This document shows positions 1 to 12,800 of a stretch of 64,000 bases of DNA, in pieces. Where the stretch lies: positions 1 to 64,000 of the forward strand of contig JADGJT010000104.1 of NCBI GenBank assembly GCA_027604005.1. The letters run 5' to 3'. A program made the translations under genes and the position numbers. The notes under the pieces are model-generated. The model saw nothing but the letters and a program-made list of their open reading frames with translations. It had not been told where the DNA came from and ran no database searches. How positions within the stretch are numbered: the first letter of the stretch is position 1; every line of letters begins with the position of its first letter. This DNA comes from Dinochytrium kinnereticum. Taxonomy: Eukaryota; Chytridiomycota; Chytridiomycetes; Chytridiales; Chytridiaceae.

Positions 1-1970
1 AAACAAAAAAAAACTCACCAAAACTCAAAAACCCCGGCAAAACCACCACCCCCCTCTGCACAACCCAACTCAACTCCCCAAAACTCCCTCTATCAAACGG
101 CAAGCTCCCAACACACATTCCATAAAGACACACCCCAAGCGACCAAACATCCACCTCAGGACCCGCGTAAGGTTTCTGCGCGTAAATCTCCGGCGCCGCG
201 TAACACGGACTCCCGCAGCTGCTGTGCTGCTTGAAGCGAGGGGAGTGGAAGGTCGCGAACCCGAAATCAAGGAGGGTCGTTTGGAGGGTTGTGGGGTTTA
301 GACGGATGTTTTCGAGCTTGATGTCGCGGTGGATTGTGAAGGAGGCGTGGGTGTAGGAGAGGGCTGTGAGGATTTGGTGGAAGAGGGTGCGGGTTAGGGG
401 TTCGGAGAGGCGGCCTTGGGAGGCTACTACGTCGGCTAGGTCCTGGGTTTGTGTTTTGGTTTTGTTTTGTTGGTTTGTGGGGGAGGCGCCGGAGGAGGGG
501 TTTGGGTTCGGGGTTGGTTTTTTTTTTTTTTTTTTGGTGTGGTTGTTTTTCAGGGTTGATGATGGATTGGTCGTTGTTGTTGTTGTTGTTGTTTTGAAGA
601 TGGGATGTGTGAGGGGTTTGTTTTTTGTTTTTGTTTTTTGTCGCGAAAGAAATAGAAAAGAGGGTTAGGAAAAAAAATATATATCAGGAATTATAACTCC
701 TTCACGCACAGTCCCCCCAACTCCAAAAGAAAAAGAAAAAGAAGAGAAAAAAAAAGAAAGAAAGAAAGAAAAAGAAAAAGAAAAGAAAGAAAAAAAAAAG
801 AAGAAAAAAAAAAGAAAAAGAACCCCTCCCCCCTCTCACCTTCCCTGGCACATACTCAAAAAAAAAGTAAAAATGCCTCAACCCCATCACATAAGAATGC
901 ATTCGAATGATGTTGGGATGATCCAACAACACTCCCATCAACGCCTCCCTGATCAAAAAATGCTCTCGGTACGACACTCCATCCTTGTTTCTTTCGAGTT
1001 TCGTACCATCGGGGGGGTCGGGTTGGCGTTTTACACATTTGACTACGCACTGAGGGGAGGAATGGATGAACGGGGGGGAGGGAGGGAGGGAGGGAAGGGT
1101 GAGGAAGATGTTGTTAGGTTTTTGTTTTTTGTTTTTTTTTTTGGGGGGATGGGGGGAGGTGAGGGTTTTATGCGTTTTATGAAATGGTGTTGATGTTGGT
1201 GAATGAAACAGTGGTGTGCGAGGCGTGGTCTCTGTCTGTTCATATTCCTTTCCTTTCGTCAATCTCGAAATCAACGCGGAAACAAAAAACATCCCGAAAG
1301 CCAGGGGAGAAAAAACGTGATAGATGTTGCCCCCTTCCTGTCCCAATCCTTAGCCCCAATCCTCATCCCTCACCTCACCTTCTCCGTCAACATCCCCTCC
1401 CCCCCCCTTTTTAAAAAACAAAACCAAAACCAAAACCAAAACCTAACACCCCCTTCTTTAAAAACCATATGAAAAATAAAAAAGACCAAAAAAAAAGAAT
1501 GAGGAAAAAAAAAGAAAGAAAAATAAAAAAAACAGAAACACCCTCACCATCTTCCCCGTTGGCAAATGTCTCACAAGTTTAACAACCCCCGAACTACCCC
1601 TTCCAATCGTCCTCCCAACCTTCCAAACCCCAAAGATCGTCCTCCCCTCATCCCTTCCACCGCCACGTCCCATCATCGACTCCCCAACCGAAATCTGCGT
1701 CACGTCGCGGTCCACCTCCATCGCTATCCGGCCCATCGGATCGTGGGTGGGCGTCGTGGTCGTTGTGTGATGGGAGGAGGAGGCTGTGGAGGGGGATGTG
1801 AGGGGAGTGCCTGGGAGTTGTTGTTGGGGGGAAAAGGAGGAAGAAGGTGTTAGGGTGGGAAGGTGGAGGAGAGGGGTTTACCTGCGACGGTGGAGTCGGA
1901 ATTTGTTTTGGAGCGACTGCCACCACCGCGTGGTGTTGCGTCGCCGTCATCTGAGGTTGTGTTGAGCATG
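1..1970 (-). CDS. Ser/Thr protein kinase, Kin4-like (partial, 3' end outside window)
   Basis: Four exons (1970-1882, 1810-1548, 1049-840, 442-19) join in frame into the N-terminal and catalytic part of a protein kinase. Visible landmarks are the glycine loop (GRTIGRGSSGVVKLV), the ATP lysine in CVVKCVKR, the catalytic loop HRDIKLEN, the magnesium loop DFGF, and CGSPCYAAPE followed by DVWSLGV. DFGF plus SCGSPCYAAPE matches the CAMK/Kin4 group of fungal kinases; Kin4 acts in the spindle-position checkpoint. That assignment is by resemblance only. The about 90 residues before the kinase domain are Ser/Thr/Gly-rich. The third intron is long (about 400 bp) and holds a pyrimidine run on the coding strand. 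A donor near position 18 (GTGAGT on the minus strand) shows that the gene continues beyond the left edge, so the C-terminus is missing. The start is the ATG that fits the exon 1 frame. Confidence 0.85.
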
Positions 1971-3167
1971 ATGGGGGATGTCAACGTCCCTCGGTCACTC
2001 GGTTGAAGAAACAGCCTCGAAAAACAAGCAATCACCACCCGATGAAAGGAGGGATGATGAAAAGGAAGGAACAACACACACACGCACAACACACACACAA
2101 CACCATCGTGTTTGTTTGTTTTGCAGAGATCGTCGTCCTCTCTCTCTCCCCTTTTTTTGTTTACGAAAACATTTTGGTTTCCTTCTTTCTTTTTTTATTC
2201 ATTTATTTATTTATTTTGGGCTTGTTTGACAGGTTCAACCCAATCCATTTGTCCTCCCCCTCAACTCCTATCTCGATAACACCCAACGCCCTTTCAACAT
2301 CTTCCTTGCAAGCATCTTTCGCCCACCCGCTGTTCTCAGCCGTCGCAGAAACCCGTACGTGCGCTTCCGTTTCAGCATCGAGGGTTGGTACTCGGCTCCA
2401 TACGACTTGAAGCGGGGGAGGAAGGGCGCGGTGAATGGGGATGGGAGGGTGCTTTTGATAAAATGTGAGGGGCAGATTAGATTTTGTGTGTGGAGAGGGA
2501 GGGGGGGGGGGGGGGGAAGGGGTTGTTGTTGTTGTTAGGGTTTGTTTTTCAAGAGGGGTGATGTGTGTTGCTGTTTTTTACTGCATTGGATTTATGGTTC
2601 CATGTAGGTCTTCATTCCTCCAACTCCCCCCCCCAACCCCCAAACGATTTCTTGTAGAAAAGATCAAAGCCTGGCTCACCTTGCTTGCGGGGTTGGGAAA
2701 GCAGTTGCAGCATTCACGCCTAATCTCGTCACCCTGTTGCCCAGGAGAAAGAATAAACAAACAGATAGCGTTAACACCCCATATCATCAATCCCCAACAA
2801 CTCTGTCGTAGCATTCCATCAAAGTCTTCAAGCCATTGAAGGATGGAAGTATATCGGCCCCCCACCTCATCAAGGACCCTGCAGCCACCCCACGAATGCC
2901 GTTCAGTGCCGAGCTGAGAAGATGCAGCATCTTGTGTGAAAAACTGAAAATGGTTACACGGGTGGTAGGGGTTAAAGGATCCTGTTGGAAGAGATTATGA
3001 TACACGCTTCACATGCAGCATCCTTACAACATCTGTTTGGTCCTTCTCCATCCCCGCTGTGTTTAACATGTTGGTCAACCCTTCCCGCCTGCCGCTTATG
3101 TTTCATGTTCCGCTCAGGACAGTGAGGAGCTGGGTTTATTTATATATATTTTGGAGATGCAGCGAGG
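1971..3167. other. Intergenic stretch with unresolved coding-like exons
   Basis: This stretch separates two minus-strand genes and I could not build a full gene in it. On the plus strand a clean acceptor (tttgacag) opens a frame at 2233-2464 with protein-like composition, including [20 protein letters not shown]. An open frame at about 2608-2809 beginning VFIPPTPPP could be its last exon, ending in TAG, but the donor joining them is weak. On the minus strand, 2787-2945 reads as a possible terminal exon (SALNGIRGVAAGSLMRWGAD and on to a stop) after a CCATTTTCAG acceptor. The two readings barely overlap, so both could be real. I recognise neither product. The start also holds a short CA-rich tract near 2075-2101 and a G run near 2503-2517. 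Confidence 0.3.
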
Positions 3168-5658
3168 CTACTGGAGAGTGGGTGGGGCTGCTTCGAATAT
3201 CTCTACAAGATTTTGGATGGAGGGATGGAGAGCGGTTAAGGAGCGGTTGGGGGTACTCCACGTTACTATGAGGAGAGAGTGTGGGTCGTGGCTGGATTCC
3301 TGAAGGAGGTTTTGAACATCTGTGTTTGCGTGCTGTACGAATATAAAATAAATAGAGAGACGGGCCAAAGTTAATAATTTAACTACATGAACGTGTGAAT
3401 TGAAGAACAAACGACACCTACCTCAATCTCACGTCCATCCAAAACATGAACTCCAGTGACCCCACAAACCAAAGCATGCTGAATCACCAACCCAACAACC
3501 TCATCCTTCCCAACCCCCATCCCATCAATCCCAATTCTCACCATCACCTCACTCCCAAAATCTCCAGAAGACACCTCCACAGGTCGCGTGTTCATCGCAT
3601 CCTCTCGTCCAACCATTTTCCCAAGAAGATGTTGAAGCGATCTCATCATCCCATCCACCCCACTTCCTTCCTCAACAACGTGGCTCATCTCAACACTGCT
3701 TTTCGTCAGGTGAAGCGTCAATCGGGTCTTTTTGTAACGTTGCTCCGTCACCATCGTGACGGGGGGGAGGGTCTGTAGCCACTGTAAATCCGTGAGCGCT
3801 GAGAGACCTTTGGATGAGAATCGCTTGGGGCTTTGGATAAAGGTCTTTAGGTATTGGGGGATGTGCGGGGTTTGAGGGGTTGGGGTTGTAAAGGATTGGA
3901 GGATCTGGTCTAGGTCTGGGGTTTTGGGGTCTTGATGGATGAGAAGTTGGAGGGCTTTAAAGGATGTTTTGGTCATGTTGACTGTCGTCACCGCGGCTTT
4001 CATGACTTGTTCAATGGGCGTATCCTCTGTTGTTGTTTTGCGCGTCAGCGTTTTGTAAAAAATAAAATAAAGGAGATGCAAAAAAAAAAAAAAATAAATA
4101 TATATACTTATACATGTGTGTGTGTGTGTGTAAAGAAATAAAAAAGGAGAGAGTGGGGTTACCGCAAAGTGATTGCAACGCGTGGAACCGTGTAGACAGA
4201 GATAAACGGCCTGGAATGTGACAGTGAAGATGGTTGGTAAGGGCTGGGATGGTTGGATGAGGGTGGGTTTTGGCGTGTTGGATGATGGCCCAAAAGAGGT
4301 TTGGGGTGGAAGTCAAGCGGAGAGGGGTCACATCCGAGAGTATATTGGAGGAGGTTTGGTCTGGAAAGACAAAGACGACGCAGCGAAGCCACGGAACCTT
4401 TTTTTTTTAAAAAAAAAGATATTATTTGGTAGATGAACGTTAGGAGTGAATTACGACCGTGTAATCGAATCTTACCATCTCCGCGATGGTGAAAATGCTG
4501 GTCAAATTCTTTACGGACGTCTCGTAGATATCTAATTCAACGAGACCTAAGTGCCTACAAACCCTTCGAGCACATTCTACAGTGAACGCGTTATCGCATC
4601 CCCAGAATGATATTCCTCCCCCCCCCTTTCCAGTCCCCAGACCACCCGCCATCCATTTCTGGACATGTCGAGGTATGATCGGAGCCTCTGAGAACAGATC
4701 TGAAACGATGTTCTCAGCCACAGAGGTGGGTCTGATGGGAGCCGGTTCTCCCAACAAGTATTTCGATAAAGTGATTATGGCGTTGGCTTTCGTTTCAATG
4801 TCATATTCAACAATCGTGATCTCAGAGTCAAAATTCTCCACTCGCTCTCCTATGCAGACTTGGAATTCTTGGGAATGAAGTTGAGACCCTTTGAAATCTG
4901 CGAGGTCTTGCGATGAACGACCCTGTCCATCTGTTCGAAATATTCGAATGCCTTGCGGGATGAGCTTCTTCCAGAGCGTCTTATCGAATACTTCTGATAT
5001 GGATGTGTTTAGAGCGTGAATTTTGAGCTTGATCAGCTCTTTGATGGCCAGTGCAAGCCCACGAAGATTCTCTCCAAGTCCTTCCTTCAACAAGGTTTCC
5101 AGTTCGTCATTCACCAAAACAGCTCTCAAAATCACCTCTGTAGACTCCGCATCTCCTCTCTGAACAGGTTCGGGATGATCCCACCTAGGAAACGCCGACG
5201 TCTCAACCGTCGAACGCACAACCACCCCAACCGATGCCCGTCCCCCACTCAGCAGGTCAGCATAACTTGGTGGCTTTGACAAATTGTCAACCGATGCCCT
5301 CCCCAATTTTGACAACCCACCTCCCAACAACGACTTCCCAACAACCGCCGCAGATCCATCCCCCAGTATCCCCAAACTCTCAGGAAAGCAAAGATCAATC
5401 ACATCACGATAACAATGGCTGGGATCCGAGTCCTTCACAGAGTCCCAAAGTATTTTGCGGATGCTTTTCCTGCTCAGACTTGACCGACGTTCGGTTTTGA
5501 TGCGGGTGAGGAGTCGCTCAAGAATGTCTTCAAAGAGCTCATCGTCCAGCCATGGAAGTTCTTCGCGTCTTGTCGTGAAACGGGTTCGGATATGGGTCTC
5601 TACCTGGTGAGGTTAGCTGGGATCATGTAATCCAATCTTTTACTTCCTGAAGATTCAT
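3168..5658 (-). CDS. Uncharacterised multi-exon protein
   Basis: A gene of at least five exons can be joined with frame kept. It starts with a tiny exon ATGAATCTTCAGGAA at 5658-5644 (MNLQE). Next comes a large exon at about 5608-4477 (VETHIRTRFTTRREELPWLD, then about 370 residues ending FTIAEM). Exons at about 4400-4162 (VPWLRCVVFVFP...), about 4030-3425 (EDTPIEQVMKAAV...) and about 3338-3168 (HANTDVQNLLQESSHD...) follow, ending in TAG. The product would be about 720 residues. It looks globular, mostly helical at the N-terminus, with a Gly-rich loop (GGLGTGKGGGG) near residue 330. That loop resembles but does not match a P-loop. I see no signal peptide or membrane segment and do not recognise the family. 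One intron carries a TA/TG microsatellite. Confidence 0.6.
4094..4131. repeat. TA/TG microsatellite inside an intron
   Basis: An A-rich run passes into alternating TA and then about nine TG dinucleotides. It lies in the intron between the third and fourth exons of the unrecognised minus-strand gene. Confidence 0.7.
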
Positions 5659-5946
5659 TATTGTTGTTTGGTGGGGCCTTTTTTTTTGAGTTGAAAAATC
5701 AAGATTGGCCATTGTGGTCTAACTCTGCGATCAGGTTTGGGTAAATGATGGCTGGGGGGAGATGCTTTGATTCAGGGAACGATCGCAGCTTCGTTTTTCT
5801 GTGATGTGCTGTGGATATCCTTGTTGCTTTTTTTTGAGGATATTCTACGAGCGGTCGAGGATGATATTTTTTGACAACCCCTTGTTGTATGATACTAACG
5901 GCAGTGTTTCTTGTCTGGTCAGAGTCTAATGAAGACTCTTGGTCGA

Positions 5947-5965
5947 CTTTTATATACAGCACGTG
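5947..5965 (-). promoter_or_regulatory. Candidate TATA box with adjacent CACGTG
   Basis: On the minus strand a TATATAAAAG element (5956-5947) lies next to a palindromic CACGTG E-box (5960-5965). It is about 290 bp upstream of the start proposed for the unrecognised minus-strand gene and is the best core-promoter candidate in the 5659-6265 gap. An 87-codon open frame reading through it is probably only leader sequence. Confidence 0.4.
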
Positions 5966-6265
5966 TATTAAAAAAAAACAGAGCAGCTGCCATCCTTTCC
6001 CGTGCAGAATTGCTTAAAGGCCGTGGTCAAAGAGTCGTGCCACGTAACAAACTACATAGTTATGCATTGAGGTCCATGCGTTGAAATCCGCACGAAAGGT
6101 CTCTCATTCCTCCCTCCCTTTTAAGTTGAGAATTTTATATGGGTTTTGGTTTGGCCGTAACTAAAAAGAAAAACAAAGGAAGATCTACATCATTGCCAAG
6201 ATTACTGATGAATGGATTTCCGGTATATTCACAGCAAACCACCTTGACTTCCCCTGTCCTCTCGA

Positions 6266-9200
6266 ATGCAGGAGCAAGAAACCACAGAGGATACTCCTCT
6301 CAACGTAAAGTTGGAGGACGAGGCGATGGACTCAAGGGAGTCAGAGGATACCAATAGAAATCCTCAACCAGACGTCTCCATCAACATCTTCGCCACACCA
6401 CTCGTTCCAGACTTCCCAGAGCCTCCCACAACACCCACTGAGCAGCTTCACCCACCCACTGAAAAAAGTGCGGATCCCTCAGCACCTCTGCTCACGCTCG
6501 ATACCACAACCGCGCCGCCAACCATACACATCACATGTGACGACTCACAACTGCAACCATCTCAACCCGCCGACGAAAATCCCTTTTCAACCCCCGTAAT
6601 TGCTGAGCCATTGAATAAACACGAACTTTCATCTGAAGATGGAGCGGTCAGAGAAGAGGCCACCCTGAAATCGGCATTGAGACAAAGTAAAACAAAGAGC
6701 AGGAGTCGTGTTTCTATTGTGGAGGATCCGGCTATCGCTTCAGGAACGTTTAAAGCGCAAGATGATGCCCCGCCTATGCCAAGCGTGCCGACGCCAATAG
6801 CTACGATGCCTTTGGAGAATGCTTATATTAATCCGCTGTTTGCCGGGTCGACAACGACGTCAATGCCAGCAACGCCGAGGGCATCAACCAATCGGGCGTC
6901 AACGATATCGAAGAAAAGACAAAGTAAGAAGGCTGCGGCGGGGCCTAGACGAATGTCCTTGGGAGCCGCGCTTTGCATCCCGCCGCCGCCGCGTATCGAT
7001 AATAATATGAACATTCAAAAGTTCTTGAAACTGTCTTTGGGGGCGATAGGTAAAATCCCGACGCGTCGCTTTTCTTTTTTCACTCTATTTTACTTCTCCT
7101 GTACGATTATTGTTTTGAATTTTTGAAAAGTGTTAATAACTGTGATCGGGGCTTGTAGGCATGGTGTTTGGGGACGTTGGCGTCTCTCCGATATTCTTTT
7201 TGAAGGCCGTTTTCAGCGACATCGTGCGGGACCAGCAAATCAAGTATGGCGATGATCATAATAAATTCACGCAAGAAGACATTGGGCAGATTCGCGTCTT
7301 TGGAACTCTGTCCTTTCTACTATGGGTTATCACGCTTGTTTGTTGCGTAAAGTACATCATCTTTGTCTTAAAAGGTGAGTTCTTTGTGCAAGTGATTACG
7401 TTGGTAACTCTCGTTGGTAGCTGATAAAAACGGAGAAGGTGGGGTTTGGGCTTTGGTGTCGCTTTTACCTATGGAGAATGAGGATTCAAAGCTTTGGAAG
7501 TACCGAAAGGAGATTTTTGCTCTTGGAATGGTTGGAGCTGGCTTCCTGCTAGCGGATGGGGTAACTGACTCGAGCATAACCTTCGGAATATCTTATTCAA
7601 CCAATAGATGATTGCACCGCCTATCAGTGTGTTGGCCGCATTCGAAGGTCTAAGACATTACTCCAAGGCAATACCGAACTGGACAATCCTGTTACTAGCT
7701 TGTTCCGTATTATTTATTCTGATAATGTGCCAGCGCTTTGGGACGAGTAAAATGGTTCAGTTTTATGGTCCTATTATGGTTACCTGGTTTCTTACCATTG
7801 CTGCGATTGGGTTATACAATATTTCGAAGTACCCATTGATCTTCTACGCCATCAGTCCACATCACTTTCTGCGATTAGCGAGTGTAGATAGAGCATTGGC
7901 CATTAGAGTTGCGAGTGAAGTGTGGGTGATTTTTGAAGCTAGGATCTGTGTCTTCATTTTATTTACCTCGGATTCTTTTTCTTTAGGGTGCTTGCTGTTA
8001 ATGGAGTGGAGGCAATGTACTCTGATTTGGGGCACTTTAAGTCGATGCCCATCAGAGGGGCATTTCTCGTTATTGTTTACCCAGCTCTGATGTTGAACTA
8101 TCTCGGGTGTGTTCTATGTGTTTCATATGAAGTTTTTTTTGAAACGCTGCTGTAGCCATATGACGATTCTTTCTTCTAACCTCTTTTTTTTCTTTTTCTT
8201 TTTTTTTTTCTTTCGCAAGGCAAGGTGCTGTTTTGATCATCGAGCCCAATGCGGCAATTCATCCTTTTTTCTCATCCGTTCCAATGTAATTTTTTTTTTA
8301 TCTATTTCACTATTTTGTCTTGTGTTGACCTTTTATATTCAGAACAATTCAGTGGGCTGTCCTGGCTTTAGCCACTCTGGCGGGTAAATATACCATTTTT
8401 AAAATTGATGAGTTGACTCTCTTCATAGCCATCATCGCGTCACAAGCGAACCTTACAGGATGCTTCTCCCTCATCGATCAAGGGGTAAGACAGCTCCACA
8501 ATTGATGAAGCATTTTCTTACGATATAATTAAGATTTCCCTTAGAGTGTTTCCAAATATCCGCACTATCCATACCGACGCCGCCAGCGCGGGGGCAGTGT
8601 ACATTCCAGCTTTCAACTATGTTCTTCTCGTAGCAAGTATATCTTTTGTCCTGATATTCCAAGAAAGTGAAAAACTGTCCGCTCTTTATGGTACGCTACT
8701 TTTCTTTTGTCGTTTTCGAAGGCCAGTTCGTCTCGTTAACAGTTTCTGAAGGTGTTGGCGTGGCTTTCACCATGACCTGCACGACTTTATTTTATATCCT
8801 TGCTATGAAGTACACATGGAGTCTCCCAACATGGCAAATATGCCTGTTCTCCATCTTCATCCTTCTCGACGTAATCTTAGTCTGCGCATCCGCCATGAAA
8901 GTTACATCATTTGGACTGATATCGATTGCGATCGGATTAATTTTCTTTGGCATCATGTACACCTGGTACGTCACCACAACCGAGATTCAAGAAACTCTGA
9001 AGAACAAGTTTTTGGAGATGAGCGAATTAAGGAGTGAGGTTCGCAATATTCATAGAACTCAGGGGACGGTGGTGTTTGTGTCAAACACGGATGAGGACGT
9101 GCCAAATGTTTTGCGGATCTGCGCTGAACAGTTACGGTCATTGCCGGAGAATATTGTTTGCATGAGCGCGATATCTTCAAGTGCTCCTTTCATTGCTGAT

Positions 9201-9695
9201 GAGGAGCGAATAGTGTTTAGGACTGTTGATGCCGTTGCCGGAATTTATCGGCTAGTCATATCATATGGTGAGAAAGGGATTCAGGTTGGCAGTTAAGGTG
9301 AAATTAACCATCAAGCCCGATTTCTCCCGTATTATAGGATATGCGGAACGTTCCATCGATACAGTAAACGCCATTGAAAGGTCTCGAAAACGTGGGCTTC
9401 GAATGAAACCTGACGAGATTGTTACTTTCGTTGTCGGTCGAGAGATTATTGCTCCCCATGCACAGGTGCCTTGGTACAAGAAGCTAAGAATCCTGGCATA
9501 CACGGGCATCAGTGCAACCACTGAAGGCAAAGTGGAGTACTATAATCTTCCACCCGCAGATACACTTGAGGTTAGTCACATTGAAGCGGACAAAAGCCTC
9601 ATACGCTGACCTTCTCAAATCTTTTTTAGATTGGTAGCCAAATGATTCTGGGAGAGAAAATCATTGAGGAGGACGATGATGAAGAGAAATCATAA
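6266..9695 (+). CDS. HAK/KUP-family potassium transporter
   Basis: About twelve exons join into a high-affinity K+ uptake permease of the plasma membrane. Family marks appear in order: [10 protein letters not shown] (family GDIGTSPLY), [11 protein letters not shown] (family GEGG..AL), the [12 protein letters not shown] segment, [41 protein letters not shown] and a C-terminal cytosolic domain. About twelve hydrophobic segments are spread over the core. The first exon adds about 260 hydrophilic Pro/Thr/Ser-rich residues, longer than the short N-termini usual in this family. The start at 6266 overlaps an acceptor-like atgcag. A small upstream exon (MGFGLA at 6139, donor gtaact) would also join in phase, so the true start is uncertain. 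The protein ends with an acidic tail (EEDDDEEKS). The 47-bp intron at 7561-7607 is very short. The 3' end faces the ligase gene across about 160 bp. Confidence 0.93.
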
Positions 9696-9851
9696 TATTT
9701 TGTACATGCTTTTTATATAAGACTTTTCATCATTGCAATAGGAATTTTAAAGCGTCCATCATACTTTCAGCCCCCAATATCCATTCCAACCACTAGTCCA
9801 AACCAAACCAAATCAAAAAAAAAATATTTAAAAATCGCAAATGGGCTGTCC

Positions 9852-12800
9852 TTATTCAATATCTCCCTGAGCTCCCAGAGGCACGGGAGCCTCATTATTA
9901 ACGTCTCCCAGATTGTGAAGGCGGCGGCCAACCAGGTAGTAATCATCACGAACCTGATTCATCCATCTTTGGAAAAGTCTTCGCAGGGCGAAGAATATCT
10001 CGTAGCCTGCACCACCAGCTAGGAGCAATAAAACAGAGTACCGGAATACGATTCGCATTGCTGACGAACCCTGACCATCTGGAAAATATTGTCAGTTCAA
10101 GAAGAAAAAAGTCAGGCCCCTCACCTTCTGCCTCGGTAGCGAGGACGATATCGAAAACGGAGCCCAGCCCAAGGGGAGGCAAAAGAAGCACCGTGCAAAA
10201 GCCAACGACAGGTAAAATGACATTTACAACCAAAGGCCTAATGTTAAGCCTATTTAATCCGCCATTCCGCATTTGATCGCGAGCCTTTTAAAATGAGTGA
10301 TAATACTTTTTACAAGGACTTACTGTAGCAATAGTTCGTCTAAATTGAGTGTCTGGACCCGCCAATGCCAAAGTATAAATAACCTTAGTGTACATGGCAC
10401 CCAAGGCCCAATCCTGCAAAAAGAATAAAATTCTCGTCTGTTCCCTGGCAGCACTAGCAGGGAGAACCACATAGAGCTGGAACAGAAGACCAAAGAGTAG
10501 AGGTATAACAAAGCCAACCCAAACGATCAGGATGGAGAGTTTAAATCCCTACGAAGAACTCAGTCAGACCATTAACAAAACTCACCACTTACATCTAACG
10601 CATGGGCGCGAATGAGATCAAAACCTCGGGCAGCATATTCGCTCAAGGTAACACAAACTGCCCAAAGACGCACCCAAACCGATATTTTTTCCACTGGCTC
10701 AGGTCCATCAACTTCTCCCTCCCTTTCTACCTCAACAGCCAGGTTTGGCTGAGCTATGAAAAGTCCTTGAGCGCCTGCGCCTTCGAGAACAGCTCCCGAC
10801 GACTGGTGCCTTCTGACGAGGCCTTCACCATTAGGAGGAACCTCATTTCCAGCCGCTGCGTTCCAAAACACAGTCTGTAAATGAGCTACCACACGCCGCA
10901 TGGCCACTTCTGCACCTTTAAACGTTCTTTCAGCCCATAGAGCACCTGCACTAAGAGTTATAACGAGAAACCAGCCCAAAGAGAACGAGAAAAGGTCATG
11001 GACGGGAAGATCTGGCCGAGTTGGCACCTCAGGCCGGGAAGGCGCTCCAAGGACTCCGAGCCTTCGAATCAAATATGTGGCGGCTGATGACCCAATGCCG
11101 CTAGTTGCGTTAAAAGAAGTCATATTTCTTCCAGAAAAAAATGAAGTCTCGTTATGGATTTGACCAACGCTCGACAGGGGCATGGTTGAGTTGGCCGCAT
11201 GTGGATCCCATTCATTCATGTATTCGTAGAAAATCGCAAACACAGCTCTTCCAAGCAAAACTAAAGGAGTACATCAGAAGGATAGATAAACATGAGAGCT
11301 TACGAGGACAAACGATAGCACAAACGGCCAATGCCAGCCCACCCATCCACTGAATCAAGAGAAGGGCGAAAATCCTGAAACGGAACCTATCTGGGATATA
11401 CACCCTCCGCCAGTTGGCCCGAACTTCTTCCTCCGTTTCATTGGCTCGTCCAAAGAGGGCCTCCCCGCGTGCCATCGGAACCATCATCCTCTGTCTCGGA
11501 ATAATCTCAACATGATCATGGTTCGGAACTCGCAGATAAGGATGCGATCGGGGCCGACGCATCTGATTATTTGGCTCATTCATCGCGGGCGTTGCGACAG
11601 CATTTTCTAAGGCTTCTTCTCCGGGGTTCAAAGAGGGAACAGGCGATCCCTCCCCGTCAGTCTCTTCGTCCACCCATTCGTCATCGTCCGATTCCTCATT
11701 AATAACTGCAATATCGTCTGCAGCATGGGGGGCCATTGCAGGAGCGGGAGGATCATTTTCACGTACAATCCGGACAGGAACAATGTCCTCTTCATCCTCT
11801 TCCGTATCGCTTTCTTCGTCCCGCATCCGGTCACCAAATAAGAAATTCGTCAAACGAAGACGACGAGCAATAAATCGGAATCCGCCATCGAGAATAGCTC
11901 TAAAAATTTGCCTTGGGCGGACCCATGCGACTGCCCAAGGAAGGACAAAGTGGAAGATCAGGAGGTCGATTGGGAATTCACTTAATGGCTCGCTACAAGA
12001 CGTTAAATGAGTACGATAGGCCCTTTCATATTCATACCTAAATTCCCATTTAATCGGCCATATTTTAAGTGCTCCTGACTGTGGAGAACCCAGAAGTAGC
12101 TCGAGCAATCTAACGGCTGTAACAAAACCTCCAACAGATAGTACAACAATAAAAGCGTAAGTTGCGGTGCCTACGGCCAGCTTTCGCAACTGCAATAGTA
12201 TGGGTTTTTCTATTATGCTGGATAAGATTAGATGAAGCCGAAACACAACAAAAACTTACTCTTGCATAGGATGGAAGGCAGGGTCATCGGGATCTCGAAT
12301 AAACCATACAACGCCAGGCCGAACAACCTTTCTGACGGTTGAAATATATATCGCAAATTGGAACATAAAGCAAGTACCGGCCAACCCTTAGATGTAAATT
12401 AGTACAAAAAGACGAGATATATGCACGTACAATGTAGGAACCAAGATGACCAAGGGAAAGCCTTATAAAAGGCCCATCTGGAAGCAATCGTAGCGGTGGG
12501 TCCGAACACGGGTAAGGTACAAAGATCAATTAATGCCCCACAAAATGTCGGGAACATCCCTAGCTCAATCACAATAAAGAATGTGAACTTTAAAGCCGTT
12601 GACAAGTATACAAGCCACTTCAAAGAAATTCTTTTCATAGTCTGGGCGTAAGGATGATTCAGACGACCTGTGCGTTGCTGAGGAAATAGAAAATTTTAAC
12701 ACAAGTATATATAAGAAAGATTGCGAGAATGTCTCAAAATACCTACCGAGTGATAGTAAACCAACGTCAGATGAGTTGCATAGCCTACTAAAGTATGGGC

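Noticed and set aside
1403..1450. AAAACC-type repeats as a possible telomere-like tract
   Set aside because: Only a few imperfect units, inside an intron of the kinase gene.
5699..5962. 87-codon minus-strand open frame upstream of the unrecognised gene
   Set aside because: It runs through the TATA/E-box candidate and does not splice into the gene; the tiny MNLQE exon joins much better.
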